Source: Bugula neritina
Taxonomy: Eukaryota; Bryozoa; Gymnolaemata; Cheilostomatida; Bugulidae
Direction: 5' to 3'
DNA length: 64,000 nucleotides
Assembly: GCA_964035545.1 (NCBI GenBank)
Contig: OZ037767.1
Location: forward strand, 5,579,680 to 5,643,679
Shown: positions 14,701-27,300 of the stretch, one piece after another
How positions within the stretch are numbered: position 1 is the stretch's first letter
How the letters are laid out: each line of letters begins with the position of its first letter
Translations under genes and position numbers: made by a program
Notes under the pieces: model-generated
Databases searched by the model: none
What the model saw: the letters and a program-made list of their open reading frames with translations, nothing else
What the model was told of the DNA's origin: nothing

Positions 14701-15174
14701 GCACACTGAAATATCCAACACTGAATGAGGTAGGTGCATTAATGGGAAAATTGAGAAAAGCTTGTGTTCTAGATCAAGAAGTTATTTTCTCGCAAGAATT
14801 TCAACCCACGTCCCAAACCAAAATTTAATAACATTAAAGAACTTAAGCTATCTCAATTTCTCCACTACTGCACTGAGTAGCACAACTGTCAGACCAGCAG
14901 AACAAAATCTATATGATCGTGAAACAAGGTAACGGATAATTGAAATGACACTATATATTACACAAACAATGGGAAATGTTTTATTATATTAAATATAGTC
15001 ATTTAATTTCATAGGAACTGAGCAAACTTAAAAGATATATTGTGATAGTTTCATGTTTCAACAGGTGAATTTTTAAGTATGGTAAAAAACTATTACCTTG
15101 ACACGGCGGTGTGGATTCTTTTGAGGAGGAGATGACTCATTACTGGATGACGACTCCGCCGTGTTGGAGTCCAT
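5741..15174 (-). CDS. PPP4R3: PPP4R3/SMEK, protein phosphatase 4 regulatory subunit 3
   Basis: Complete, with 14 coding exons in transcript order: 15097-15174, 14567-14684, 14027-14178, 13472-13683, 11328-11568, 10211-10396, 9625-9774, 9212-9370, 8655-8910, 8059-8217, 7741-7910, 7187-7350, 6556-6767, 5741-6030. All junctions are GT-AG and the phases add up to 848 aa, close to vertebrate SMEK1. Residues about 22-120 form the EVH1/PH-like domain ([34 protein letters not shown]), known in this family to bind FxxP-type partners. The SMK-1 domain and helical repeats follow ([20 protein letters not shown] near 280; [27 protein letters not shown]). The C-terminus is acidic and serine-rich and ends [15 protein letters not shown]...KRPRISS, with a basic nuclear-type tail. 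It should target the PP4 catalytic subunit, with PP4R2, to nuclear and centrosomal substrates. Start ATG 15174-15172 gives the only N-terminus that joins the EVH1 frame. Confidence 0.95.
7367..7515. repeat. Minisatellite, 30-bp unit, PPP4R3 intron
   Basis: About five 30-bp units carry TAGTATGACAACTCC-GAGAAGATT. The array ends 16 bp from the acceptor of exon 12 (7350), so on the minus strand the repeat unit supplies part of the sequence upstream of that acceptor. Confidence 0.9.
10897..11024. mobile_element. TA-flanked MITE, copy 1
   Basis: Terminal inverted repeats of about 30 bp: left GGTGCAGTAATGGATAAATT, right end complementary (AATTTCTCCACTATTGCTCC). Both sides are flanked by TA. The length is 128 bp and it sits in a PPP4R3 intron. 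It belongs to a family with copies at 14733, 53794, 56024 and 58450. Confidence 0.8.
12848..12962. repeat. AT-rich minisatellite, about 23-bp unit
   Basis: Five units of about 23 bp carry GTATATACTGTATATTACAA. The array lies in the large PPP4R3 intron between 11569 and 13471. The rest of that intron shows no other feature to me. Confidence 0.85.
14733..14873. mobile_element. TA-flanked MITE, copy 2
   Basis: Same ends as the element at 10897: left GGTGCATTAATGGGAAAATT, right AATTTCTCCACTACTGCAC. The internal sequence is also shared (TTGTGTTCTAGAT; CCCAAACCAAAATTTAA). It is inside a PPP4R3 intron. Confidence 0.8.
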
Positions 15175-17787
15175 TGGAATAGATTTTATATACAATCTTC
15201 AGGAATTCATTATTCACCACCTAGATGACAAGAGATATGCTACTAATGCAACTAAACCCACAACTAACAATTTATATAGCATTTGTAACTACTGCAGAAG
15301 AATCTGCCACATTTCGGCGTCAATTGATTGTATGAAATATATGAAGCACATATAGCACATTGATGTAGTATGCAACATATACAGTAAGACTATTTTTTGT
15401 GTTATTAAAAATAATTTAACAACCTTATTATTACAAATAAATTTAAAACTAATTAAAGCATTCAAATAATTACATTAATAGTAAGTTACATGTTACTATC
15501 GATGAAAAAATTAATTGAGTTCATGACCAGTTAATATTAAAACAAGCTGAAACACATTTGCTTAGAGTAATAATGAAAAAAATAAAATGAATATTGATAT
15601 GGTTTTTAAAAAATGAAATATTACTTGAAAATATTAATACTGATATTAAGAGCCACTTTACAGATGCTGGCACTCAGCATTAGCCCAATAGTCTTGAACG
15701 AAAAATTAACTTCATTACTCAACATGACTTGAATTAAAGAACTACTATCACATCTAAATGTGGAGCTAGCCTATTAGTATTACATTACTAAGTCCTAAAT
15801 ATCATTACTTAAAAATTGTAGCCTACTGTTTTCAAAATCAGTAACTAAATAAGAATATAAAATAGAATTATCTTTAATAGGCGTGAGCTTAAGAGCAAAA
15901 CTGAAAAAAAAATTTTAACAAAGATTTTTAGATTGAAATTTATAATTAAGAATCATACTGGCCTTGAGATTTTAAGTATTAGTATTGGGTCTTGCATGAT
16001 CAACATGAACATGGCTATGAGTTTAGCGTAAGGTTTAGGATTATAATTATGAGTATTAAACTTTTGAGTTTGACTATTGGATTTGGTATAATTTCAATAT
16101 TGATGATATTAATAAATAAGATTTGGTATTCACTATGGAGTTTCAGTATGATAATCATTATGATTATGATACTCTAGTCTATAACTATTACTATTGGCAT
16201 GAAATAAAAATTAAATAATAAATACCACAATGACAATGAGTATGACTATCATAGCCACTATCAGTGTCACTATGACTATGAGTAGCACTTACAGTTACTG
16301 AGTACGAGCATCAGTATGACTATCAGTATGACTATCAATATCAGTATCACTGTAGGTGTATTACTGTAGCTGTAGGTGTATCACTGTAGGTGTATCAGCA
16401 TCACTATGACTATCAGTATGAGTATGACTATGATTATCAGTATGAGTATGACTATGACTATCGGATTCACTGAAAGTGAATGAAGGCTGAGCATGAGTAC
16501 CACTGGCACTAGCCTAGTGACTAGGCACTAAGTGACTATTAGTATTACCATTACATTAGTATTAGTATCACTGTGACTATGAGTATTAATATAACTATAA
16601 GTATGACTATCATTATTATTATAATATACATTCACATTGTCATTGCCATTGATGTACTGATTCAAATTGGCTCAAGCAGTCAAACTCAAAGTCAATGATT
16701 CAATTTCATTTTGATAATCATAATGATAATGATTTTCACTTTCAGGATGAAACTAAGTACTTTTAGATTTCACCAGCCCCAATTAATTTAGTTAAATTAA
16801 ATAATTAAATTTGTAGTCAATAGAATGAAGTAACAAAATTTCAAATAACAATAAGGCATGTTTAAACAGTCTGAACAAGTCAATTGGAAATTGATGAATA
16901 TAATAATAATTCTAATCTGGAGCTTGGCGCCATATTGAAAACCTCAACAAAATGAGAAGTGTGTATTGTACACATAAATAATACCACGCGTTTGTAAAGA
17001 CGTCAATGTAAGCAACTGCACAAGAGAAGACAATGCTTAAAGCCCATCATATAAGATACATGCATGCCGTTCTATAAAAGCTTATTTTCAAACGTATGGC
17101 TCTCCAAAGAGTTAAAGTTAATAGTTCACGCTGTGGCTCTGTTTGTGCACGTGCCAAGGTTTACACTGCTATTACAGAACATGCATGAGTATCCACAAAG
17201 TTTGAATTGATTATTATAAGTTCTAACTCATTTATACATTGTAAGCAAGTGTCAAGTAGATACCTACATTTTAATCAATAGCACAATATTGTACAACTAT
17301 AATTTGCTATTTAATATTGTACTTCAAGCTATTATATATAATAATAGTAATAATACATGATGAAGTTTAAACAAGTTATTTCATATAATTATGAAAAATC
17401 AATATTTGCATTTGTGCCTGCAGTTAATCAGGCCTATAAGCATTAAAGCTGGGAAAAATTATTAGTTTATTCTCATTAATGATTGTTATGATAACTCTTC
17501 AATGTGATATGCATTTTGTCTCGCTCCCTAAATAAGAGAATGTATGAAAATATAAGCAAAAACTGTAAAAAATATATCAAATAAATTATAGATGTAGGCA
17601 TTTAAAGCAGAAAAAATTTAAGAAATTATTGCATGTGTCAGTAAGAAATTAAACATGATGGGTTACAAATATACAAAGGACAATATGTATACATGTATTA
17701 TAAGCCATTATAACAGTGACATAATTAGCTGAAACACTAATTCATGAAATACAATAAATATGTGCTGCACCTAACTTGTTATTTATG

Positions 17788-17895
17788 TATGCACGCATGC
17801 GTGCCGTGTGTGTGTGTGGCTGTGTGTGTGTTCGCAGTGTGTGTGTGTGCACCGTGTGTGTGTGGCTGTGCATGTGTGTGTGCGCGTGTGTTGTG
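17788..17895. repeat. Interrupted (GT)n microsatellite
   Basis: Long runs of GT/TG are broken by GCAC and GGC interruptions. This is simple sequence, not coding. Confidence 0.9.
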
Positions 17896-17963
17896 ACAGT
17901 TTAAAATAAGGAAGCTGTAGCTATAACAAAGTTTACAGAGAGAAGGCTTTTAATATAACCCAT

Positions 17964-17969
17964 TTTATT
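17964..17969 (-). terminator. Candidate poly(A) signal of the IRF-domain gene
   Basis: AATAAA on the minus strand, about 410 nt past the stop codon at 18381. Confidence 0.4.
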
Positions 17970-18380
17970 TACTAAGTTTTATACATCAACCAGTACAGAA
18001 CTGTCACTATTTATAGGTCCATTATAAATTACAGTACTATTTATACATAAATATGAAGTATTTAAGGATAACCAATGCCTCAGCTAAGTTAAAACAGCCA
18101 ATGCCCTCATAAATTGCATTTTTTGGATCAGCAACTGCCATGGATATAAAAATAAAGTTACTGAAACTAATCCCATATCACAAGATAAAATATCAAAAGT
18201 TTACAGAAATATACAAAAAATTATAGTAGAAATATTTACAATCTACCTGCCCATTTTATATACATATATATTATCACATTATATTCAAAAAAGCATGCTT
18301 AAAACGATAAAGTGTAATATAGTGTCAGCATTAATATACCATATACAAACGAGCTTCTTTGAGAAAGAGAGACAAGATGG

Positions 18381-21300
18381 CTACGTGTTAGTCAACGAGC
18401 CACTAGCCAATTCCTCCAACAACCTCTCTGTGGGGGGCATGCTGTCTTCACCTGTAACCAGTATTATGTCATCAGAGCTAGTAGCAGCGGGCACCACCAT
18501 GTCATGGTATACCACGTCAACATCGCTTGTAATATCAGCATTCTCACTAGAGGCATCAGCCAATGTCACACGGATCACGTTTTGCACTTCGCCATCTAAA
18601 ATCCAATAGCAAAGCTTGAAAAACATTTTACATACCTAATATGAAACCTTTACCAAAAGAAACTGAATAAACTTTACAGCAGAAGACAACTAGGTGGACG
18701 GCATACATTTGAAGAACAATAAAAATTAAGCCTTTGTTCTCTGTAATACATATACACATTATATAGGGACGCGACCTTGAACAGACTCGGAGATGGAGGT
18801 GACGTATTGAGTGGAGTTATCTGGCATAGACTGCTGTGCAGTGTTACATTCCGGCAGAGACTCGGGAAGTGTGGTGATTCCATCAGAAACGGGAATAACT
18901 GGCTCTATAGATAGAAACTCTGTAGAATGAAAATACTACATTGCAGTATTTATACACAGCAGCAGACGTAATACTAGAGCAAGCATATTCAGATAGCTAA
19001 TTCTAGTAGCAAGAATATTCTAATCTAATAGTACAGCAATGAACAACCTCATATGAAGGGCAGTGTTATGGTAACTTTATGTTACAATTTGAGTAGCGAT
19101 ACTCAGTTAACATATAATTGCAAGAAATATAAAAGTTATAAAAATGTGCATAAGCAGGCGGTGTTTTAAATACAGAGTAGATGCATGTTGCCATCTACTA
19201 TTCCCATTAGAAAAATCAAGTCAATATTTTTTGAACAAATATGACTAATTTTACACAAAACTGATTAAAACATGGTAACTACGTAGGTGGGCCGCATAGT
19301 GCCCGGTCTTCTGTAAACCCAACACAACAGTATATAGTGGAATACAAACTTACTATCGGGTAAAAGCTGCTGATATCTTTTGATTTGCGTTTCGAGGATA
19401 TCAACTCTGTTGGCCAGAACTTCCTGCAAGAGAAAAGACAGGTTAGATGGAGAATATGGCAGGTAAAAAGAGAGAATTCTAGAGAATGAATTGCACTCAC
19501 TTTTGTAGTAAAATCTCTGAGGAGTTGTAGCCTCTTTTTCCTAGCGGAGTCTGTATCCGGCACTTTAGAGCCGTCCAGTAAGGAAAACAGTCCTAAAACA
19601 AGGCTATAATGTTGCAAAGAGCTCAGTCTAGCAGTAAAAGTCCTTAAAAAACAACTTTTTAACATTAGTTCACCTGACATCATCGCGTAACTATAGCAAC
19701 AGGTTAAAGCTTACACAACTGATATGACACTGAGAGAAGATTCGAATACAGCGCACTGCCATGAGAGTACGCGGCACCACCTGTTGCAGTGTGACAGCTT
19801 TAATTCAAGTGACAGCTGTTGCCACAACAAAACGCCACCAATTGTAGTTAGACTAAACAGATATGCTTTCCGATTTCTGGGAAGTGGAGAAAACATCAAT
19901 GGCAAAAAATTTTTAAAACTGCCAATATTTTCAACAGAGAATTTTATACGCTTTTATTCACAATTAGGGTTTATACACTGACCTCTCATAGACAAAACCT
20001 GACTACGTATTCTAGAGCACTCGTCACATCTGTAGCAGTCCTTGGCCTGATCATCAGACAAGGTATTACACAGAGACTCTTCAGGTGGTCGTATCAACAG
20101 GTGGCAGCTGTTACTCCTGATGGTGGAGTGATACCTGACAGAAGAGGTAGAGCTCATTAAATGGTAAGCACATACTATACGTGAGATGAGATATTGAAGA
20201 CTTCTAGAAAAATCCATAAAACAGTATAAAATTCACAAAACAGCAGTTTTATTCACCACAACAAAATTATGAAAATTAGCTTTTTCAAGATCATATACAT
20301 ATAACATACAATATATGTGCCAGCCACATACCAATATAGGCTTACACATTCCACACAAAAAGAATTAGTTTTAAAAGATAAACCCAACTTATTTGTAACA
20401 TTTACAATTTAAAAAGAAGACATCTAATTACAGTGAAAACCTTTCTAGTTAGAGTAATTGTCATAATATAATACAAAGCCCGAACAACAAAACATTATAA
20501 TGGTACAATATATAAAGTATTTTACTGTAACATATCTACTAATATACATAATATTCTTATACCACAAAGAGTCATTAATTACACCACGTGCATAAAATCG
20601 TTGACTAGGTGATATCCACATCCACTGTGATAGTTCAAACATAAACATAAAATAGTTCAACATTGAAAATGCAGAGTCAACCGCAGAAATCAGGAGCTGC
20701 TGCATTAGTCAAAATAAAAACTGCCTGACTTTGTTGTGACTATCCATGATTTTGTTAACACAAATTAAATAGAAATGTTTTAGAAAACATGTGTAAAATA
20801 GGCTACAACGGAGAAGGAAGGCTACCATACTAAATCAAGCAGCAAACAAGTATATAAACACAAAATATACCTCAGAATAGAATTTTTAGCACCCAAATCA
20901 GGCTCTTGGAAAGCTGATATGAATGCGCTGTAATCAGTATAACTTCTGTGAGCCATTTCCTCAGGGTTGCCAATGCAGGCAACGTATTTACCAATCCTAC
21001 AACACCATGGAATTACCAACAGGATAATGAGAAGATTCACCAAGTGACGCAGTAAGCTAACTCCTTCTTTGTCTTGTATTAAATTATAGAAAATACACTC
21101 AACATTAGCAAAATTCATCAAAATTAAAATCATCACAAAATAATTTAGCTTCATTAAAATATCAAATCTAGACAGAGATAAAACCATGTTGAATAAAGAC
21201 GCAGCTACACACGCTATGAACTGCTTTCCAGTTGACTGGTTAAATTGCCATGTAAAACAAGAAGTAACTAATCAATTTCCAATACTATCAACGGTATAGT

Positions 21301-24300
21301 ATAAGTTAATTGAATCCTTGACATGTCAAAATTATGCAGTATTAAATGAGTTACATGTACATATCTTGGTTATCAACTAAATCCAACTCAAGGAGAATAT
21401 GCCCAAGCATAATTATTGTTTTTATATTTAATGTTGTGCATACATGGTAGTAGTGTTTAGCCGATAGCCAAGATGTATGCAATCAATTCAATACTGAGTA
21501 AATGTAGCGTGTCAAGGATTCTTTAAGCTGTTGACAAGTTGAAAGCTTAGCAAGTAGCAACACAGGCCCCTACCTTTCTAACAGCTGCACAAACTGGAAC
21601 TCTGACTTCAAAGTGCGACTATTTTTCCGTAAAATCTCATGAGTAGACGGCAGGTTTCTGTTGTGCACGACGACAGCAAACGTAAAGTCCAGCAGCACTG
21701 TGACGGACACCTGATGAACAAAATGAAAATATTTAAATTATAACCCATTAGTTTATCTCCAGAATATGAAATAAATTATATATCCTATAGTGTAAGGATC
21801 TAGGTACACAAAACATAACATTTATTACAATTTCAATACTGCAAATCAGCCTACAGCTGTAAGTAGCAAACACAAACCAAGACCTTTATTAATACAGAGG
21901 AATTAGCAAAATAACTAACCAAATTCCAGCCAACAAAAACAAGCCTTGCCACACTATTACAACTTTTCGAAGACCTCCACAAACATGTTTAAAGGATTGC
22001 TCTATCTTGTCTAATAAATGGCCATTTAGGTCAAACACACATAATATTGTGTTTTTCTAAGCATGCATTGACAAAAAGCATTTGACCAAAGGTAGAAAAA
22101 GTTAGTTGAAGTTGAGGGTGTAGATTGGTAACAGTCAAAACGCCGATTTTGAAATGAGCTGGGAACTGTGACGTAACAGCGCCAGCATTCCTGCTGGTCA
22201 CGTGACTATACAAATGAATAACTATAGAAATATGACTGTGAGATGTGATCTTTCAGCTCGTAATTTGTATATTTATAGAAGTGCAAATGTGAATTATCTC
22301 AATCTATAGTTTTTTGACATTTTAAATACCATGTATGTAATAACATTAGGCTATATTTTGCTTGTAAACATTAGAAAAAAGCATTGCAAAAACATGCATT
22401 CTTTAGGATGAATGCCTGCGATCGATCTAAACTAGGTCAGATTGTGCAATATTATGGGCGCACCAAAGCTGACCTATATAGCGCACTGTAACTGCTTGAG
22501 CGTTATTGGTTGATGTTGCGCTCAGCAACCTTGAATACTAGCGTTATAGTTAGCACGTGCAGCATAGTTACTGGCGTTCACACGTCACGTATTAGGCTAT
22601 TCTTTTTCATGGCTGAAAATTTTACCTCCCTCAAAATTGGAATTTTGAAAAGCTGTTTTCTAGGCATCTATCCCTTTGCGAAGTCACAATTGTTTGCATA
22701 CACATTAGATTATAGTTCATAATTATAATGTGATTGTAATAAACTAAGATAGAGCAATCCTTTAAAATAAGTGAGTAGATACAAAATAGAAATAAATGCG
22801 CAGCTCCAACCCACCTCCACATTAGGTTTGTCTGAGTCGTACATTCGCACAACCCTTATCAGCTCCGTGTCACGACACAACTGGAAATGGAGATTTCTAA
22901 CTTGTCCTTCTTTTTCCAGAGCTTGCGAAATATTAGTCTGCAAAAACAAGATTTAATATCAACGACTCGAGACACTACAAGTGGTTTAAAAATAAACAAA
23001 AACTATCAGACACTTTATTACTAGGCTTGTCAACAACAAAATGAAAACATAGTAGATGAAATTTGTGAAAATAAAACACACATGTAGGTCTGTTCACACA
23101 GTGTGTGCGCGAGCACTTGAATAAGTATGTACATGTAAATGTAGTACAATATCAAAAATAATGCTGGCCAAAGTCAATTTCCAATACTCTGCATCACGGA
23201 GCAGAAGAAGAGTGCAGGTAAGGAAACCCTACCTTGAGATGAGCATAGTCAGCATCTGTGGGAGGTGACCTCAAAGAAGACATAGCCTTAGCTCTTGGAT
23301 TGGGTGCTGCCTCTGTAAAATAGACGTAAGACACAAGCTAAAACAGCTGTGCGCTGTTTCAAGAACACCGCTCTTGAAAAAAAACCAAAATATACTGAAT
23401 GCTGAAATAAAAAGAAGAAAAGGTCCAACTCTATCAACAAAAAAGCCTGAGAAATGAATAATTTAAATTATATGAAACTCTAGCAGAGTTAATAAGTAAA
23501 GTCAGCGAGACTGAAAAATATTAATACAAGTTGCTGACCTACCATTAAGTTTAGCAGGTTTGACAGTGTAAACTCTGGCGGGCTGGTTGCCAGCACTGGC
23601 CGCAATCTGCTGCTGTAGAAAAGTCTTAGGTATGAGATACGAGGGAGAAGGCGTGTTGGGAGGATTCGTGGAAGGAGAGAAGGGCTGTATGCACACACCC
23701 GAGGGAAATCCTGATATATGAGGTATAGGAACACCTAGCCAACAGAGTTAAGCATCTCATCATGCATGTCTGATTTCATGAAAAATAATACTAATACATA
23801 TAGAAATTATATTTATAGAGAAACTGCAACTTTCACCACCTAATCAAGAGAAGAAAACAATCCATCAAACAATTTTCCTGCAATTAAGTAAGAACAACAC
23901 AATACTGTTCCGACATTTTAGATTAATGACCAAATAATTATGCTACACGAATGCAGCTCGATTTACACAACTGCATATTGTTCAGAAACCAAACTTGAAA
24001 GACCTTAGCAAATGCTTTGCCAACTTTATAACCAAACAATCCACTACCTCGATAGCCAATCAGCTTAAAGTTTGAATGCCTATGAATCGAGTAGAATATA
24101 CTTCACAAACCTTGCTGTATAATTTTTGTAGTAGTCGGGGTAGAAGGAGTGGAGTTAGCGGCGTTAGCCAATCGGACGCTGAGAAGCACATTTCCTGTAG
24201 ACGTTGATATGGAGGCTGAACCTAGCTTCATGGCATTTAGCGGTTTTATCACGGGGATGGTGCTGAGATTGATACGAGACGGGAGTGGGGCACTGCCGGA

Positions 24301-27300
24301 TGTAATAATGGATGTGGGTAAATCAGGGGTGGATACAGAAGAGGACTCCAACCCCAAGGACCCAACTGCAGTCTTTAGTAATGGAGACTTCTGGAAATAA
24401 AACAATCGATAAAAGGGTTGCACAGATCGGTTAGATATTTACTGTGAAGCTGCACAAAATAAAGAAATTGGAATTAGACTCATGAGTTTACTATAAAAAT
24501 CCTAACATTTCTCTCATACCTACAGAATTGTTGAAGCACAGTAGACTTTTACAGACTACTACAATGCAAAAATGTTGCCCCAAAATATATTCCAATTTAA
24601 ATATACACAAATGTAACTAAGTTTCACAAGTGCATCTTGGTTTTTGAACTGATACATACTTTTATAGTCTGCATACATCATACAACTTAATACTATAGTC
24701 AATTTCATCTGAATAAAACCCTCACAACAGCACACGTGTGAATTTAAGTGACATAACACAACTACTAGTCACCATGGCATTATAAAACTTTACAATTATG
24801 GTGAATAAAATCTTAAAAACAGCACACGTGTATATTTTGAATTATTAGTCATCGTGATATTGAAGCCATAATACAAACATCACACATCAATGTACGTCAC
24901 TTATCAATGTACGTCACATATCAATGTATGTCACTTACAAGAGTGATTATTGGCTTAGCTTCCCTGTTGGCCCCTTGCGACGAGACTATTGGCCTGTAAT
25001 AGGTCACAATGTCTCCGGGGATCTGGGAGGGCATACTGCCCGCGACTGGAGGCACTTTAAAATCGACCAGTTTGATCTTTTTCAGCACCTGCTCGTCATT
25101 TAAATCTTGTACTGACTCTAGCACCTGTTCCGACGCGTGCTGGACTGCATCACTATTCTCACTGTCTGCTTGCTCACCGGGCTTGTCAGCCATCATGGCG
25201 GCAGCAGTGCACAGCGCATCCATGCCATTGAGCAGCGTCTTACCACCAGATGTGGTGGTGGTGGTGGTTGTGGTACTATCAGTACTACCAGTTGACGACT
25301 TGAACATTTGAGTAGAGTCCACTTTAGCAGGCAGCGTGAGCAAACTGAAACACAAACAGTGTATATAATATACACCGAGGGTTTTGGTATCACATAGCAT
25401 ATCAGATAGAAAATTTAGCTCATCAAACTGGTAGGATGAGCTTGCATGGCTTTTCAAAAAAAAATGTAATTGAATCATTGGTAGACGGCAGTGTTTTATA
25501 AATAATTTATTCGGATTCTCTTACAGATACCTGAGGAACAGTGGCAGTTTATTAGTGGCAACTATAGAGAGATCTTGACATATTAGTACACAGACAAGCT
25601 ATTTCCTACTCATACATATATGTGACCAACAGACAGACATGCTGACACACAGACGGACATGCTGACACACAGACAGACAAGCTGACACACAGACAGACAT
25701 GTTGACACACAGACAGACATGCTGACACACAGACAGACATGCTGACACACAGACAGACATGCTGTCACACAGACAGACGGTGACTTACGACTGGTACTTG
25801 TGACTAGCGGGAGTTCTCTTCAGGTGAATCTTAATATTACTTGAATTGTTAGCCAGCTGCTCAGTGATGGCTTTTGCCTCTTTTATGTTCCCCATTTCCT
25901 CCTGATTCTTAGCGTATGCCTTCAGTAGGCTCTCTCTTTTCTCTCTTCTGCGCTTGCGTGAAGATTCCTGCTCTGTAACAGAAGATTCAGTTGAGTTCAG
26001 CTCAATAGGAACAGTAACTGACACGCTTGCAGTAATCAAACATCTAAAGTATGTATTTATATGTTATTATATATTTGATATATATTATATCAAATATATA
26101 ATAACATATATGATATTATATAATTATAATATATATATTATAAGTATTATATTTATAATATATTATAATTTAAAAACTATAATCAAAGCAATTGACTAAT
26201 TTCAGTGTTGTCACTCATCAAATGGAATATCTCTCATTATATTTTACCTGAATTGAAAAATCATCATTCCTCATGAATGCAAAAAGACCATAACACATGA
26301 ACGACATAAAATATTGTAACAGCAACTCCTACCTTAGGACATCAAATTAATCTAGACTTCTTCACTTTAAGTTATCAAATAATAACCAATCATATAATTT
26401 ACCAAAGATTTTTCAGCCAATAGAATGAACTAGCATTGTAATAAAAATTATTCTGGTCTCCGTTTATACTGTACAACCTTTTCTGCAGAATTTTAAGAAA
26501 TTATTCTCATTAGTGCAATATTACAAACTTGACAATCTTTTGAAACACATCCTTATTCAACATACTTTCTCGAACTTTTTCAGGTATCTTTTCCGGAAGA
26601 ATCTTAAACACTCTGTAAGCTTCTTTGCCCTTGCGCACACAAAGAGAGGGGACAATGATGACATCCGGCAAACTGTTTAATGCACAGCGGAAGTTAGCTT
26701 TCCACTTTCTGGGATTTTCGTTACTTGGGTCATATTTTCCTGCAAAGAGGTCAAAATTTAAAGGTTCCTGTAAACAAGTATAATAACTGGAACAACTTGC
26801 TCCAGATATTACGTATACCTGAACAGATGTTGTTGATAGACTGCTATTCAACTGCAATAGTACTTGCTAATTTTGAAAAAAGTCAATTGAATACAGTAAT
26901 TTCATGGGTAATGTAAAAAGGCCAAACATGTGATGGAAATCACTTGAGATAAGAAACTATTTATACACACCAGTGTGGATGCACCATTCCTTGAATAGAA
27001 CGCCATCAGATAACGCCTCCCAACTGTCCGTGGCTTTATGCAGCCACTTGATTCTGAATAGACTTTGAGACTTGTCGTACCAACTAAGTATATTGGGGTG
27101 GTCACCACTGTCTAACTTCTGAACTAGCCAATCCTGAAATAAAACAAATTCATTAAACCTATGCTAATGGAAAAAATGCATAAACATATTTTATTTAAAT
27201 GCAATACAAAATATCGATAAAAGGATCAGCCTTAATACAACACAAAAAATATTGCGGTAAATCAACCTTTAAAAGAAGTCTTTTTCCTTGCTGCGATAAA

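Larger units (their letters stand above)
15175..18380. other. Intergenic spacer PPP4R3 / IRF-domain gene
   Basis: This is the 5' side of PPP4R3 and the 3' side of the IRF-domain gene. It is very AT-rich. Roughly 16000-16640 is a degenerate hexanucleotide-like tract built from TATGAC, TATCAG and TATGAG. A GT-rich microsatellite lies at 17788-17895. I see no exon. A candidate poly(A) signal for the IRF gene is at 17964-17969. Confidence 0.6.

Noticed and set aside
20822-21187. 121-residue minus-strand hydrophobic frame
   Set aside because: It is the IRF-gene exon 20871-20996 plus read-through of both flanking introns. Only the exon part is supported by splice sites and phase.
22031-22213. 60-residue frame found also at 62192
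   Set aside because: It lies inside both copies of the non-autonomous TTAA element, is short and contains no transposase motif.
25009-25311. 100-residue plus-strand Ser/Cys/Val-rich frame
   Set aside because: Shadow of the Thr-rich minus-strand IRF-gene exon 24939-25344.
26040-26040. Alternative acceptor for the IRF-gene fifth exon using upstream CAG sites near 26010-26030
   Set aside because: GTGTCAG|TTACTG keeps the frame, but TTCTGTTACAG|AGCAGG at 25973-25974 has the better pyrimidine tract. It is kept only as an alternative.
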